A stretch of DNA of 64,000 nucleotides, taken from the NCBI GenBank assembly GCA_965228425.1, contig OZ245815.1, positions 1-64,000 of the forward strand, given 5' to 3'. This document shows, in pieces, positions 24,646 to 33,222 of this stretch. Each line of letters opens with the position of its first letter. The first letter of the stretch is position 1. The translations under genes were made by a program, and so were the position numbers. Origin of the DNA: JAJFJD01 sp965228425 (GTDB lineage: Bacteria > Pseudomonadota > Alphaproteobacteria > UBA8366). The notes below the pieces were generated by a model that was not told the origin of the DNA, ran no database searches, and worked only from the letters and a program-made list of their open reading frames with translations.

Positions 24646-25661
24646 CCGCACTCGACATTCCGATGCGCCCGACCCGCCCCCTCGGACTGTTCGTCTTATT
24701 GGGCGGCGGTACGGCTGCCGCCTTCCTGATGTCGCTCGCACTGGGGCCGACGATGATCGGCCCCGGCGAACTGATGCGGGCCTTCCTGGGAACGGCGGAC
24801 GGCGCGACGTCCCTCATCGTTTGGGAGATCCGGCTGCCACGCGCCCTGCTCGGCCTGATGATCGGCGCAACGCTCGGGCTGGCCGGCGCAGGCTTGCAGG
24901 GATTGTTCCGCAACCCGCTCGCCGAACCTGGATTGATCGGCGCCTCGTCACTGGCGGCCTTCGGCGCGGTGGTCGCGATGTATTTCGGACTCTACGCCCT
25001 CTTCGCCGCCGCCTTGCCGCTGTCCGCCATGCTCGGCGCAGTCACCGCGGTGCTGATCCTGCATTTGCTGGCAGGGCGGGACGCGGGCGCGCTGACCGTC
25101 ATCCTCGCCGGGGTGGCGATCAGCAGCCTCGGCGCGGCGCTGATCGCACTCGCCATCAACCTCTCGAACAACCTGTTCGCCGTGACCGAAATCGTGTTCT
25201 GGCTGATGGGGTCGCTGGCCGACCGCAGCATGGACCAGGTCTGGTTGGCCGCCCCCTTCATGTTGGCGGGCTGGCTGCTGGTCGGCGGCACCGGGCGAGC
25301 GCTCGACGCGCTGACCTTGGGCGACGAAACGGCGATGAGCCTCGGGATCGATCTGCGGCGCACGCGGCTGAAGCTGATCCTCGGCACGGCCCTGTCGGTC
25401 GGCGGCGCGGTCGCTGTTTCCGGGACCATCGGATTCGTCGGATTGGTGGTGCCGCATCTGCTGCGCCCTTTCGTCGGGTATCAGCCGAGCACGCTGCTGC
25501 CGGCCAGCGCGCTCGGCGGCGCGATTCTCCTGCTGCTCGCCGATGTCGCGGTCCGTCTCATCCCGACCGAAGCGGAGCTGCGCCTTGGCGTGTTGACCGC
25601 GCTGATCGGCGTGCCCTTCTTCCTGGGCCTGATCCTCAAAACGCGGCGGGAGATGGCATGA
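24642..25661 (+). CDS. btuC: Cobalamin ABC transporter permease BtuC
   Basis: A 339-residue FecCD/BtuC-type permease with about ten hydrophobic helices. Family motifs are IRLPRALLGLMIGATLGLAG and LQGLFRNPLAEPGLIGAS at the N-terminal third, FWLMGSLADRS, and the cytoplasmic coupling loop VAVSGTIGFVGLVVPHLLR. Two copies form the B12 channel with two BtuD subunits. Its ATG at 24642 overlaps the btuF stop; the following btuD start is one base after its stop. Confidence 0.92.
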   Translation: MTALDIPMRPTRPLGLFVLLGGGTAAAFLMSLALGPTMIGPGELMRAFLGTADGATSLIVWEIRLPRALLGLMIGATLGLAGAGLQGLFRNPLAEPGLIGASSLAAFGAVVAMYFGLYALFAAALPLSAMLGAVTAVLILHLLAGRDAGALTVILAGVAISSLGAALIALAINLSNNLFAVTEIVFWLMGSLADRSMDQVWLAAPFMLAGWLLVGGTGRALDALTLGDETAMSLGIDLRRTRLKLILGTALSVGGAVAVSGTIGFVGLVVPHLLRPFVGYQPSTLLPASALGGAILLLLADVAVRLIPTEAELRLGVLTALIGVPFFLGLILKTRREMA

Positions 25662-25662
25662 C

Positions 25663-26454
25663 ATGCTGACGCTGCACACCCTCTCCGCCGCGCGCGGTGG
25701 CCGCCCGGTCCTGCACGACATCGACCTGACGATCCGGGCCGGCGAAGTGCTCGGCATCGTCGGCCCGAACGGCGCCGGCAAGTCGACGTTGATGCGCACC
25801 GCTGCGGGACTCACCCCGCCGACCGCAGGCAGCGCGGCCCTCGACGGCGAACCGATCGCTTCCTGGGGCCGCACCGCACTTGCCCGCCGCATCGCCTATC
25901 TGCCGCAGAATGCGGATTGTCATTGGCCGATGACCGTGGCCCGGGTGGTGGCCCTGGGGCGGTTGCCGCATCTTACGCCGTGGCAAGGCCCGACGGCGGC
26001 GGACGCCCGAGCGATCGACCGCGCGATGGCGATGGCCCAGGTCGCCGATCTGTCCGAAAGACGAATCGACAAGCTTTCGGGCGGCGAGAAAGCCCGCGTC
26101 TTGTTGGCGCGCGCGCTGGCCGGGGATCCGGCATTGCTGTTGGCCGACGAGCCGGTGTCGGACCTCGACCCCTATCACCGGCTGGACGTCATGAGCCATC
26201 TGCGCCGCCTCGCTGACGATGGCATGGCGATCGTCGTCGTGCTGCACGATCTGTCGCTGGCGATGCAATATTGCGACCGGCTCGTCTTGATCGACGGAGG
26301 CCGCATCGTCGCCGACGGCCCGCCGGACGCCACGCTGTCGCCGGAACGGCTTGCGGAGGTTTTCCGCATCACCGCATTGCGCGGCGAGCGCGATGGGCAC
26401 CCCTATCTGTTGCCGTGGACCCACGACGCCGCAGAGCGGGGAAGACATCGATGA
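25663..26454 (+). CDS. btuD: Cobalamin ABC transporter ATPase BtuD
   Basis: A 263-residue ABC ATPase. Walker A is GPNGAGKST (residues 34-42), the signature is LSGGEKARV, Walker B is LLLADEPVSDLD and the H-loop is VVLHDLS. It begins MLTLHTLSAARGGRPVL. It powers the BtuC permease. The gene is one base from btuC and overlaps the tonB start by four bases, so the whole uptake set is translationally linked. Confidence 0.92.
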   Translation: MLTLHTLSAARGGRPVLHDIDLTIRAGEVLGIVGPNGAGKSTLMRTAAGLTPPTAGSAALDGEPIASWGRTALARRIAYLPQNADCHWPMTVARVVALGRLPHLTPWQGPTAADARAIDRAMAMAQVADLSERRIDKLSGGEKARVLLARALAGDPALLLADEPVSDLDPYHRLDVMSHLRRLADDGMAIVVVLHDLSLAMQYCDRLVLIDGGRIVADGPPDATLSPERLAEVFRITALRGERDGHPYLLPWTHDAAERGRHR

Positions 26455-27356
26455 ACCTATCGATTGCCCGACACGCCCTGTTGATCAAATCCGCGCTGCG
26501 CGAGCCGATCTGGCTGGCGGTCACCGTATCGACGGCACTGCATGTCGGGGCGATCGCCTGGATGATGTCGCCCGACCCGTCGCCGCGCGAGATCAAGGTC
26601 GCCGGGGGTCAGGTGATCATCGAGGTTGCGATGGTCGAGGGACCGGAGCGGCATCCAGGGGCGGACAGCGGCGACGAACTCGATCGGCCGTCCCCGTCCT
26701 CCGCGCCGACGCGCGCCGCACCGCAAGCCGATCGGCACCGAGCGGCAGACCGGGCGCCGGACCGGCCGGTCGATGCCGTTTCCGACCAATTCGAGAGCAA
26801 ATCAGAGACGGCCGACCGCGAGCAGCCCGCACCAACGGCGCGCCCCGTCGAAACACCCTTGGCGGCCTCACCGCCGGAGCCTTCGGCGGTTGCCCTGCTG
26901 CAGGCGCCGCCGCCACCGCCGGCCAAGCCCGCACCACCCGTCCCGACACCGGCTGCCCTGACGCCGGCGCGTCCGACGTTGCCGGGACCGCAAAGCGAAA
27001 CCGCAAACGGCACCGATGCCCGTTCCGCGCCAGCCCGCGACGGTATTGAGGCGTCCACCGACACGGACGCCCATCGCGGCGGCACCAAGGGTGCGTCACC
27101 GCGCGGCGACAATCCGAAGCCGGAATACCCGTTCGTCGCGCGGAACCGCGGCTATCAGGGGCGGGTGGTCTTGCAGGTGGATGTCCTGCCCGACGGGACC
27201 GCCGGCGGCGTCGAACTTACCTCATCGAGCGGGTACGACAGCCTGGACGCGGCCGCCGTTCGCACGGTGCGGCAATGGCGATTCGTACCGGCCCGCCGCA
27301 ATGGGCGTCCGGTGGCGGCCGCCGTGACGGTGCCGGTCCTGTTCAAACTGTACTGA
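26451..27356 (+). CDS. tonB: TonB family energy transducer
   Basis: A 301-residue TonB. The N-terminal anchor is one hydrophobic helix (about 20-40, LAVTVSTALHVGAIAWMM). A long linker rich in Pro, Ala and charged residues spans about 55-210. The C-terminal domain has PEYPFVARNRGYQGRVVLQV, DGTAGGVELTSSSGYDSLD and AAVRTVRQWRFVPAR, and ends VLFKLY. It couples the proton-motive force to BtuB. The start overlaps the btuD stop (ATGA), so it looks dedicated to B12 uptake. No exbB/exbD are in the window. Its end overlaps a convergent gene by 14 bases. Confidence 0.9.
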   Translation: MNLSIARHALLIKSALREPIWLAVTVSTALHVGAIAWMMSPDPSPREIKVAGGQVIIEVAMVEGPERHPGADSGDELDRPSPSSAPTRAAPQADRHRAADRAPDRPVDAVSDQFESKSETADREQPAPTARPVETPLAASPPEPSAVALLQAPPPPPAKPAPPVPTPAALTPARPTLPGPQSETANGTDARSAPARDGIEASTDTDAHRGGTKGASPRGDNPKPEYPFVARNRGYQGRVVLQVDVLPDGTAGGVELTSSSGYDSLDAAAVRTVRQWRFVPARRNGRPVAAAVTVPVLFKLY

Positions 27357-28029
27357 GATCGCCTGCCGGCATGGCATCGCCGAAAATGCGTTGCGCTTCG
27401 CGCATCCACAGGTCGGCATAACGGCACGGGTTCGGGTCGCCCTGCCAAGGCCGGCTCTGCGCGAACTCGATCGCCTTCGGCGGCAGCGCCGGATTGGATT
27501 GACCATCCCGCCAGTTCCATTCCTCGGGCAATTGGCCGCGCAATCCGTCATGCAGCCAATTGAATTGGTACAATCCCGTCCGGTCCGACCGCAGCGCATA
27601 ATCCAGCGTCAACGCTCGGTTCGCGGGATGACCGCAATTCCACAACAGCAAAGAGGGCAATCGATCGCAGGCGGATGCCGGATCGGCGTCTTTGCCGTCG
27701 TGCCACACGCCCATAACGGCGCGGCGCTCATCGCGGAGTTGCCATAACTCATAAATATCCGCCTGGAACAGCGTATCGCGGGTAACGAACGCGGCCCATC
27801 CCTTGAAGCCGTTCAGCGCGGGTATCAGAAATCGCATACGCCCGGCCAGATCGTCGTCCGCGACACCCAACGGGCCCAGCGACGCCAGAGCGGTTCGTTT
27901 CAGAGGGGAGATTTCCACCAAATCAGAGGCGCGGCGCTGGATGGCGTAGAGGCATACATCCAAGGCCCGGTCTTCGCGGCAACCGCCACCGACGTAGATT
28001 TTGGGATGGTCCATTGGGGCTTTTTCCAT
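27343..28029 (-). CDS. Glycosyltransferase-like protein (GT-A fold, no clear DxD)
   Basis: A 228-residue protein starting MEKAPMDHPKIYVGGGCRED (a second ATG five codons later is possible). The pattern IYVGGG-RED...YAIQRRAS, FLIPALNGFKGWAAFVTRDTLF, LPSLLLWNCGHPANRALT, YQFNWLHDG and LPEEWNW follows small sugar-transferase proteins whose second motif normally carries a DxD metal site. Here that position reads TRD, so the first acidic residue is missing and activity is uncertain. No signal peptide is seen. The gene is convergent with tonB. I know no specific substrate. Confidence 0.6.
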   Translation of the reverse strand: MEKAPMDHPKIYVGGGCREDRALDVCLYAIQRRASDLVEISPLKRTALASLGPLGVADDDLAGRMRFLIPALNGFKGWAAFVTRDTLFQADIYELWQLRDERRAVMGVWHDGKDADPASACDRLPSLLLWNCGHPANRALTLDYALRSDRTGLYQFNWLHDGLRGQLPEEWNWRDGQSNPALPPKAIEFAQSRPWQGDPNPCRYADLWMREAQRIFGDAMPAGDLSTV

Positions 28030-28464
28030 CTGCTCGAACGACGTGGCGGACAGGCCCCTCCAGTCCGTCCGCCACGCCTTAAAATGGCATAAGGCCCGCC
28101 GGCCCTGTGGCCGAAAAAGGTGTAGAAGGATGGTGATTTCGGAGTATGTCCGAAAGATTCGACGTTTCGGCCCAATAGTTTACCCGGGCGTTAACCACAA
28201 GTGCCCGCATCCCCCGGATTTAGCGGGCATTTTCGCCGAATCATTGGAGTTGCCTACGGCCGAAACAGGGCTTTAAATAGCGGTGACAAACTGTGTGACA
28301 TGGACCATTTGAACTTTCTAAGGTCACTCAACTCGTTGGCGTATCTAGTTAGTTACCGCGATGCTTAGCCTAGTTACTCCTGCAATTGTTGGTGCCACGA
28401 TACGGACATCCTCGTGTGAGAAAGTATGGTGCGATGTCAGCCAAGTCCATGGAAAGGAGTAATC
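28030..28464. other. 435-base gap upstream of the cold-shock gene
   Basis: No gene is supported here. There is a hairpin TGCCCGC/GCGGGCA at 28202-28229 followed by TTTT, terminator-like on the plus strand but with no plus-strand gene immediately upstream. Close to the cold-shock gene, CTAGTTAGTTAC and CCTAGTTACTCC form an imperfect direct repeat (about 28346-28381). The last 100 bases are likely the structured 5' leader of the cold-shock mRNA, ending in GAAAGGAGT. Confidence 0.45.
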
Positions 28465-28674
28465 ATGGCGACTGGAACGGTGAAGTGGTTTAACCCGACC
28501 AAAGGGTACGGTTTCATTCAGCAGGATGACGGCTCGAAGGACGCATTCGTGCATATTTCCGCGGTCGAGCGCGCCGGTTTGGACACGCTCCGCGAAGGAC
28601 AAAAGATCGAGTTTGAATTGGTGACGGGACGCAACGGCAAGTCCGCGGCGGAAAACCTCACCATCCTCGACTAG
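28465..28674 (+). CDS. cspA: Cold-shock domain protein (CspA family)
   Basis: A 69-residue single cold-shock domain. The RNA-binding motifs KGYGFIQ (RNP1) and AFVHIS (RNP2) are intact, in the usual opening MATGTVKWFNPTKGYGF. Such proteins bind single-stranded nucleic acid and act as RNA chaperones. The ATG at 28465 follows a strong AAAGGAGT; an in-frame ATG 13 codons upstream is not used in the family. A long leader precedes it, as in cold-regulated csp genes, but cold control is not shown. Confidence 0.95.
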   Translation: MATGTVKWFNPTKGYGFIQQDDGSKDAFVHISAVERAGLDTLREGQKIEFELVTGRNGKSAAENLTILD

Positions 28675-28741
28675 CCGCTTTCCCCCGATCGCCGGATCCG
28701 CGCATTTCGCGCGTGTCGGCGTACCGTTACGAGAACCTCCC

Positions 28742-28761
28742 CGGCCGGGCATTCCCGGCCG
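28742..28761. terminator. Strong hairpin between cspA and ubiD, possible terminator
   Basis: A perfect 8-base stem CGGCCGGG/CCCGGCCG encloses the loop CATT, midway between the convergent cspA and UbiD-family genes. There is no T-tract on either side, so a Rho-independent terminator is uncertain, though position and stability fit a shared 3' end structure. Confidence 0.35.
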
Positions 28762-28774
28762 CGGTGACGGCCGC

Positions 28775-30361
28775 TCAGGCCGTCGGCCGCACGGCGGCGA
28801 AGGACGATCCTTGAAGGCAGAGCCGGCCGATGTCGTCCTGCCACAATGCGTCATCCTCGTGCAGTACGCCGATCGCGCGCGTCACCGCCTGAAAGCCTTC
28901 CTTCTCGAACAGCTCGGTAAGCTCGGCGAAGTATTTCGGCTCCGTCTCGATGACGTCCTTGATGCGGCCGGCCAGCGCCGCGATGTCGGAGTCGGCCGTT
29001 GGACTAGAGGCCGCTGCCCCCTCGCCGAGATAGTCGGCCAAATCGACCTTGTCGGCATAGGCATAGGCGATGCGTTGGAACCGCTCCCGCGGAACATCGT
29101 CGGAGATCGTCGCGTCGATGCCCATCTTCGCCGTGGTCGGCACCTTGCCGGGGACGGTGACGAGGCTGGGGTCGAGCGGCTTCGCCCGCGCATTCGATAC
29201 GATCATGACGTCGCGGTCGGCCTGCACCCGGGTCGCGACCGCCCACTCCACGTCGACGGAATCGAATACGTCGATCTCGTCGTCGACCACCGTGACATGT
29301 TTCATATCGGCGACCGACAGGGCGGCCATCATCGCGTTCTTGCCGTCGCCGGTATGCGGCTTGATGGCGATCGTCGCATGCCAATGGCAGCATCCGCCGG
29401 GCGTGATGTTGACCGCGGTGACCTGAACGCCCGCTTCCTTGCAGGCGCGCCGGACGGCGGCTTCGTAGATCGGCCCGGACGGCCAGATATTCTCCCACGG
29501 CATGTGCAGCGCGTAGTAGACCGCGTCCCGGCGCATCGACACCGCCTTGACCCGGACCAGCGGATTCCAATGCAGGCCGCCCATCAGGCGCGTGAATTCG
29601 CCGAACCGGCCTTCCGGACGGGTCCAGCCGGTCGGCAGGATTTCCGCTTCCAGAACGATTTCCGCGTTGGCCAGGCAGGGAACGTCGACGGTGCGGCAGG
29701 GCGTCATATCGACGGCGCCACCCATCATGCCGCCGGCGATGGCGACCTCGTTCGTGCCGATCGGCGCCTTGTAGGTGGCGGCAATGATCTCGCTCGGATG
29801 CCCGCCGATATTGATCGAAATCGGCAGCGGCTTGCCCGCTCTATAGGCCTTCTCGGCGAAATTGCGCATATTGTTGGGCGTGACGATATCGATGCCCGTG
29901 GTGTTGCGGTCCTTCACCAGGAAACGGTAGATGCCCGCGTTGAGGCCATGTTCCTCGTCCTGCGCAAGCGTAATTCCAGCGGTGATCATGGGCCCGCCGT
30001 CAAGCACCGAGAAGAGCGGGATCGGCAGGCGGAACAGGTCGACATCGTCGCCTTCCTGGATCACCTCGCGCGCGGGCCCGACATTGACGGTCTTGGGATC
30101 GACCGGTCGGTCGAGGCCGCGGCGCACGCGCCCTTCGATCTCGTCAAAAGGGCAATCCATCGCGATCGACAATCGCTCGCGGCTGTTCAACACACCGGAA
30201 ACCACGGGCATGTCGTAACCGATGACATTGGTGAACAACAGCGCCGTTTCGGCCTGGTCCACCAACGCGGCGATGTAGCGAATGTCGACGGGTTTGGAAA
30301 TCTCGACCAATTCGCCCGCGTCGCGCAGATCGTCGAGAAGTTGCCGAAAGGTTGCGGCCAT
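28775..30361 (-). CDS. UbiD family prenylated-FMN decarboxylase
   Basis: A 528-residue UbiD-type (de)carboxylase. The catalytic set is visible: Arg146 in NAGIYRF and the Glu pair in PEGRFGEFT (Glu250, Glu255), matching the Arg-Glu-Glu of Fdc1/UbiD. MPWENIWPSGP and PGGCCHWHATIAIK are further family segments. UbiD enzymes need prenylated FMN from UbiX, for which no gene is seen here. The substrate is probably an aromatic or alpha,beta-unsaturated acid. The start at 30361 has GGTGGAGAG upstream, unlike the ATG 19 codons earlier. It is a stand-alone gene convergent with cspA. Confidence 0.87.
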   Translation of the reverse strand: MAATFRQLLDDLRDAGELVEISKPVDIRYIAALVDQAETALLFTNVIGYDMPVVSGVLNSRERLSIAMDCPFDEIEGRVRRGLDRPVDPKTVNVGPAREVIQEGDDVDLFRLPIPLFSVLDGGPMITAGITLAQDEEHGLNAGIYRFLVKDRNTTGIDIVTPNNMRNFAEKAYRAGKPLPISINIGGHPSEIIAATYKAPIGTNEVAIAGGMMGGAVDMTPCRTVDVPCLANAEIVLEAEILPTGWTRPEGRFGEFTRLMGGLHWNPLVRVKAVSMRRDAVYYALHMPWENIWPSGPIYEAAVRRACKEAGVQVTAVNITPGGCCHWHATIAIKPHTGDGKNAMMAALSVADMKHVTVVDDEIDVFDSVDVEWAVATRVQADRDVMIVSNARAKPLDPSLVTVPGKVPTTAKMGIDATISDDVPRERFQRIAYAYADKVDLADYLGEGAAASSPTADSDIAALAGRIKDVIETEPKYFAELTELFEKEGFQAVTRAIGVLHEDDALWQDDIGRLCLQGSSFAAVRPTA

Positions 30362-30552
30362 GCCTAATCTCTCCACCAAATTTGGAAATTTACGGTAACG
30401 GTTTGAACTTTCGAGCATTGCCGGTGGATCGGCAAGGCCCGGGGCGCGGCCTTTCCGCCGCGATACAAACGCTCATCCGAAGGACCACTTACTGTTATAC
30501 TAACGCCGGACCCGCCTCGATGTCAGATTGACGGTCGGACTGCGGGTCGGGG

Positions 30553-31131
30553 ATGGGGACACGAATGCAGATTGAACGCTACGCACCGACTTGGCACAGG
30601 AAGGTTGTCGCCCTGGCCAAGGAGGCTTTCGGCGAGGGCTATTTCTCGAAACCCGGGGAAATCGCCGGCGATCCGGATACCATCATGCTGGTCAGCACCG
30701 AAACGGACGACCAGTTGCTTGGCTTGGTCCAAGGCCGCCTGCTGCCGGAGAACGCGCTGTCGGAATATCTCGAACACAAAGTAAGCGACGTGCCGGAGGA
30801 GGTGGCGGCGGCGGACCGCGACGGCGCCCTCGGCGTGATCGAGATCGTGGCGGTCGCCGAGTCACAGCGCGGCACCGGCCTCGGCACGCGGCTGATCCGG
30901 GCAATGCATGACGCCCTCATCGGACATGGCGCCGACAAGCTGATCGTCAGCTTCAAGCACGGGCCGAGTGCATCCCGCGTCGACGGGCTGATGAAGAAGC
31001 TAGGATTCGATCCGTGGACGCGCCTGCCGTCCTATTGGCAGGCGGAATGCGACGCGGGCGAGTTCAAATGCGTGGACCGGACGGACCACTGCACTTGCGA
31101 AGCGTTGCTGTATCGAAAATCGGTGTACTGA
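30553..31131 (+). CDS. GNAT family N-acetyltransferase with a Cys-rich tail
   Basis: A 192-residue GNAT protein. The acetyl-CoA loop is in EIVAVAESQRGTGLGTRLI (Q/R-x-x-G-x-G pattern). The domain continues through HGADKLIVSF and a C-terminal MKKLGFDPWTRLPSYW. The last 30 residues carry four cysteines and a His (ECDAGEFKCVDRTDHCTCEA), unusual for GNATs and possibly metal-binding. A start four codons later (MQIERYAP) is equally possible. It is convergent with a short Cys-rich protein gene 17 bases away. The substrate is unknown. Confidence 0.75.
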   Translation: MGTRMQIERYAPTWHRKVVALAKEAFGEGYFSKPGEIAGDPDTIMLVSTETDDQLLGLVQGRLLPENALSEYLEHKVSDVPEEVAAADRDGALGVIEIVAVAESQRGTGLGTRLIRAMHDALIGHGADKLIVSFKHGPSASRVDGLMKKLGFDPWTRLPSYWQAECDAGEFKCVDRTDHCTCEALLYRKSVY

Positions 31132-31148
31132 CGCCCAGACCAAAAGGC

Positions 31149-31529
31149 CTAGGCCGGCATGGACACGGCGGCCGGCGTCTGCCAGGGGCCGAGCAGGGCA
31201 TGCGCCATCGCGCGGAATCCATGGTCCGCTTCCCGCATCATGCCAGGATAAAATTGCCTATTGAGCGGGCAATCGATCAGGTCCGCCGAACGGATCGGGT
31301 GGCCCAGCGATTCTTCGGTGCACTGCCAGCACAGCAGCAGCTCCGGCCGGTTGCCGGTCGCCTTCATCCACAGATCGTCGCGAATCATGAACAGCAACGG
31401 GTCCACCGTGCCGCAACATTGGCATCGGAAATGGCCCAGCGGCTCGCCCAACGCGTCGTCGGCGTGGCACATTCCACAGCCCTTGTCGTCGCAGAAAAAA
31501 TCCGATGTTTCGAACCTAATGGAAATCAT
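31149..31529 (-). CDS. Small Cys-rich protein, probable zinc-binding
   Basis: A 126-residue protein I do not recognise. It has three cysteine clusters: CDDKGCGMC near the N-terminus, FRCQCCG about 20 residues later, and LLCWQC, plus a lone Cys in LIDCPLNRQF. The arrangement suggests two zinc ribbons or a metal cluster. The start at 31529 (MISIRFETSDFF) has GCGGGGGT upstream; a TTG five codons earlier also lies in frame. No membrane segment is seen. Its only close neighbour is the convergent GNAT gene, which has its own Cys-rich tail. Confidence 0.55.
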   Translation of the reverse strand: MISIRFETSDFFCDDKGCGMCHADDALGEPLGHFRCQCCGTVDPLLFMIRDDLWMKATGNRPELLLCWQCTEESLGHPIRSADLIDCPLNRQFYPGMMREADHGFRAMAHALLGPWQTPAAVSMPA

Positions 31530-31923
31530 ACCCCCGCTCCCCAATAAGGTATGCGAAATCTAGCGCATACCGCATACACCGTCTGTGACGGCAAACACAC
31601 CGAATACTGTGCGCAATATGGTTAACGAAACTTTGCCAAATGCCGATTTTGACCGTCGAATTGTGTTCCGATGTAGGGAATGCAAAAAGAATGCCCCGCC
31701 GCGCGCTTCGGAGGTATGACGTCCATCAGCGGCGGCGGGGCGGGTGTGCGACTGCGCCATAGCGGAAATGGCGGGTCCAGTGGCAGCCGCACTTTGCGGT
31801 GCGTGCGCGGACCGGCGCCGGTTCGACAATCGGCCGGGCGCGCACTGCAATTAAAGGTCGTGACATCATGCCGTTATCGCTAAACTGACGCTGCAGCGGC
31901 TATATTTATTCCGAGATATTTCG
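31530..31923. other. 394-base gap with a long-armed hairpin
   Basis: No gene is supported. The main structure is a perfect 10-base inverted repeat GCCCCGCCGC (31693-31702) and GCGGCGGGGC (31732-31741) with a 29-base loop. On the minus strand it is followed by ATTCTTTTTG, which would serve as a terminator for minus-strand transcripts or as the 3' end of a small RNA. A short AT-rich stretch at about 31600-31680 may contain promoters for the flanking genes. Confidence 0.4.
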
Positions 31924-32223
31924 ATGCGGGACGCAACGATGGATGATTTGGTGAAAGAGCAGGCGACGAATCCGGCGCTCCGCCGCCTTCGCGAGCACCT
32001 GTTGCGCTTGAAGGCGCCCATCGACCGGCAAATCCGCGAATACCCGACGCCGATCGCCGGTTGCGATGCTCAGTTCAACCATCTCTTGGACGAACGCCGC
32101 CGGCTCGCACACGACCTGAACCGGCTGGACGCGATCGAACAGAAAACGCCGGATGAGCAGGAACAAGCGTTGGCGGTCTTCGTGCAGGGTTCGAACTACG
32201 CCGCCGAAGGCCTGCCCGGCTAG
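31924..32223 (+). CDS. Hypothetical small helical protein
   Basis: A 99-residue soluble protein (MRDATMDDLVKEQ...), or 94 residues if the ATG at 31939 is used. It is rich in charged residues and predicted by eye to be mostly helical, with heptad-like spacing in LRRLREHLLRLKAPIDRQI and LLDERRRLAHDLNRLDAI, so a coiled coil is likely. I do not recognise a family. Codon use matches the neighbours. It lies alone, convergent with the NHL-repeat gene. Confidence 0.5.
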   Translation: MRDATMDDLVKEQATNPALRRLREHLLRLKAPIDRQIREYPTPIAGCDAQFNHLLDERRRLAHDLNRLDAIEQKTPDEQEQALAVFVQGSNYAAEGLPG

Positions 32224-32259
32224 GCCGGATCGTCGGCTGGGCGCAGGCGATCCGGCGCT

Positions 32260-33222
32260 TTACGCCAGCTTCTCCAACTTCTGCAGCGACCGGAGGTTTT
32301 TCGGCACCGGTTCGTCGCCGAAACTCGACGGCCAGTTGGTGTAGGACACCTCGCCAACATAGATGTCGCCGCGCGAATCAATCGCCAACCCGTGCGGCGC
32401 CATGAACTTGCCGACCTCGGGGCCGGGGCCATTCTCGCCGCCGAGGCGCGCCAGCAAATTCCCCTCGTTATCGACGATGCTGAGGCGTGGCCCCATGTTC
32501 GGCGCGCGCCGGTTCACGTTCATGCCCGGCCCCAACTCGCCGATGAAGCAATGCGGACATTTGCCGCGCGGCATGTACAGCCCGCAGGGCCGGTGCAGGT
32601 TGTTCCATTGCGTCTCGTATTTGCCGTCGGTGTTGAAGACCTGAACCCGATGATTCTCGCGGTCGGCGACGTAGATCCAGCCGTCGTCGTCGGCGACGAT
32701 GTTGTGCACGATGTTGAACTGTCCCGGCTCGGTGCCCGACTCGCCCCAGGTCTTCACCAGTTTGCCGTCGGGCGAATACTTGTGCACGCAGGCGTTACCG
32801 TAGCCGTCCGAGACGAAGATGTGATTGTCCGGCGACAAGGCGGTGTGGGTGCAGCGGTGAAAGGGTTCGTTGCTCATGAAGGGCGCCGGCGTGCCCGGCA
32901 CGCCGATTTCCAGCAGGATCTTGCCCTCGGTCGTGCATTTGTAGACCGCATGCCCACCATCGTCGGTGCAATAGAGCATGTCGTCCGGGCCGACATGGAT
33001 GCCATGCGCCCGGGTGAAGACATCCTCGCCCCAGGACCGCAGGAAATTGCCCTCACGGTCGAACACCATCATCGGATGCTCCCCGCGGTTGAAGACATAG
33101 ACATGGTCCTTGCTGTCGACCCCGACCGCCGCGACGTCGCGGAATTCCCAACCGTCAGGCAGCTTTGCCCAGTCCTCGACCACGCGATACCTGAAATCAC
33201 CGCTTCCCAAAATGACTGACAT
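32260..33222 (-). CDS. NHL-repeat beta-propeller protein
   Basis: A 320-residue protein built of NHL-type repeats. Repeated units of the form DxxGxIYVADRxNHRVQVFxxDGK occur about six times, for example FVSDGYGNACVHKYSPDGK, YVADRENHRVQVFNTDGK and APHGLAIDSRGDIYVGEVS. This resembles peptidyl-alpha-hydroxyglycine alpha-amidating-lyase-like proteins, and many such bacterial proteins are found with catabolic genes. No signal peptide is seen. The start at 33222 follows GGGAGAA. It lies 83 bases downstream of ridA on the same strand and may share its transcript. Confidence 0.8.
   Translation of the reverse strand: MSVILGSGDFRYRVVEDWAKLPDGWEFRDVAAVGVDSKDHVYVFNRGEHPMMVFDREGNFLRSWGEDVFTRAHGIHVGPDDMLYCTDDGGHAVYKCTTEGKILLEIGVPGTPAPFMSNEPFHRCTHTALSPDNHIFVSDGYGNACVHKYSPDGKLVKTWGESGTEPGQFNIVHNIVADDDGWIYVADRENHRVQVFNTDGKYETQWNNLHRPCGLYMPRGKCPHCFIGELGPGMNVNRRAPNMGPRLSIVDNEGNLLARLGGENGPGPEVGKFMAPHGLAIDSRGDIYVGEVSYTNWPSSFGDEPVPKNLRSLQKLEKLA

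Noticed and set aside
28811..30367. 518-codon plus-strand frame antisense to the UbiD gene
   Set aside because: The opposite strand has all UbiD catalytic residues; the frame is compositional.
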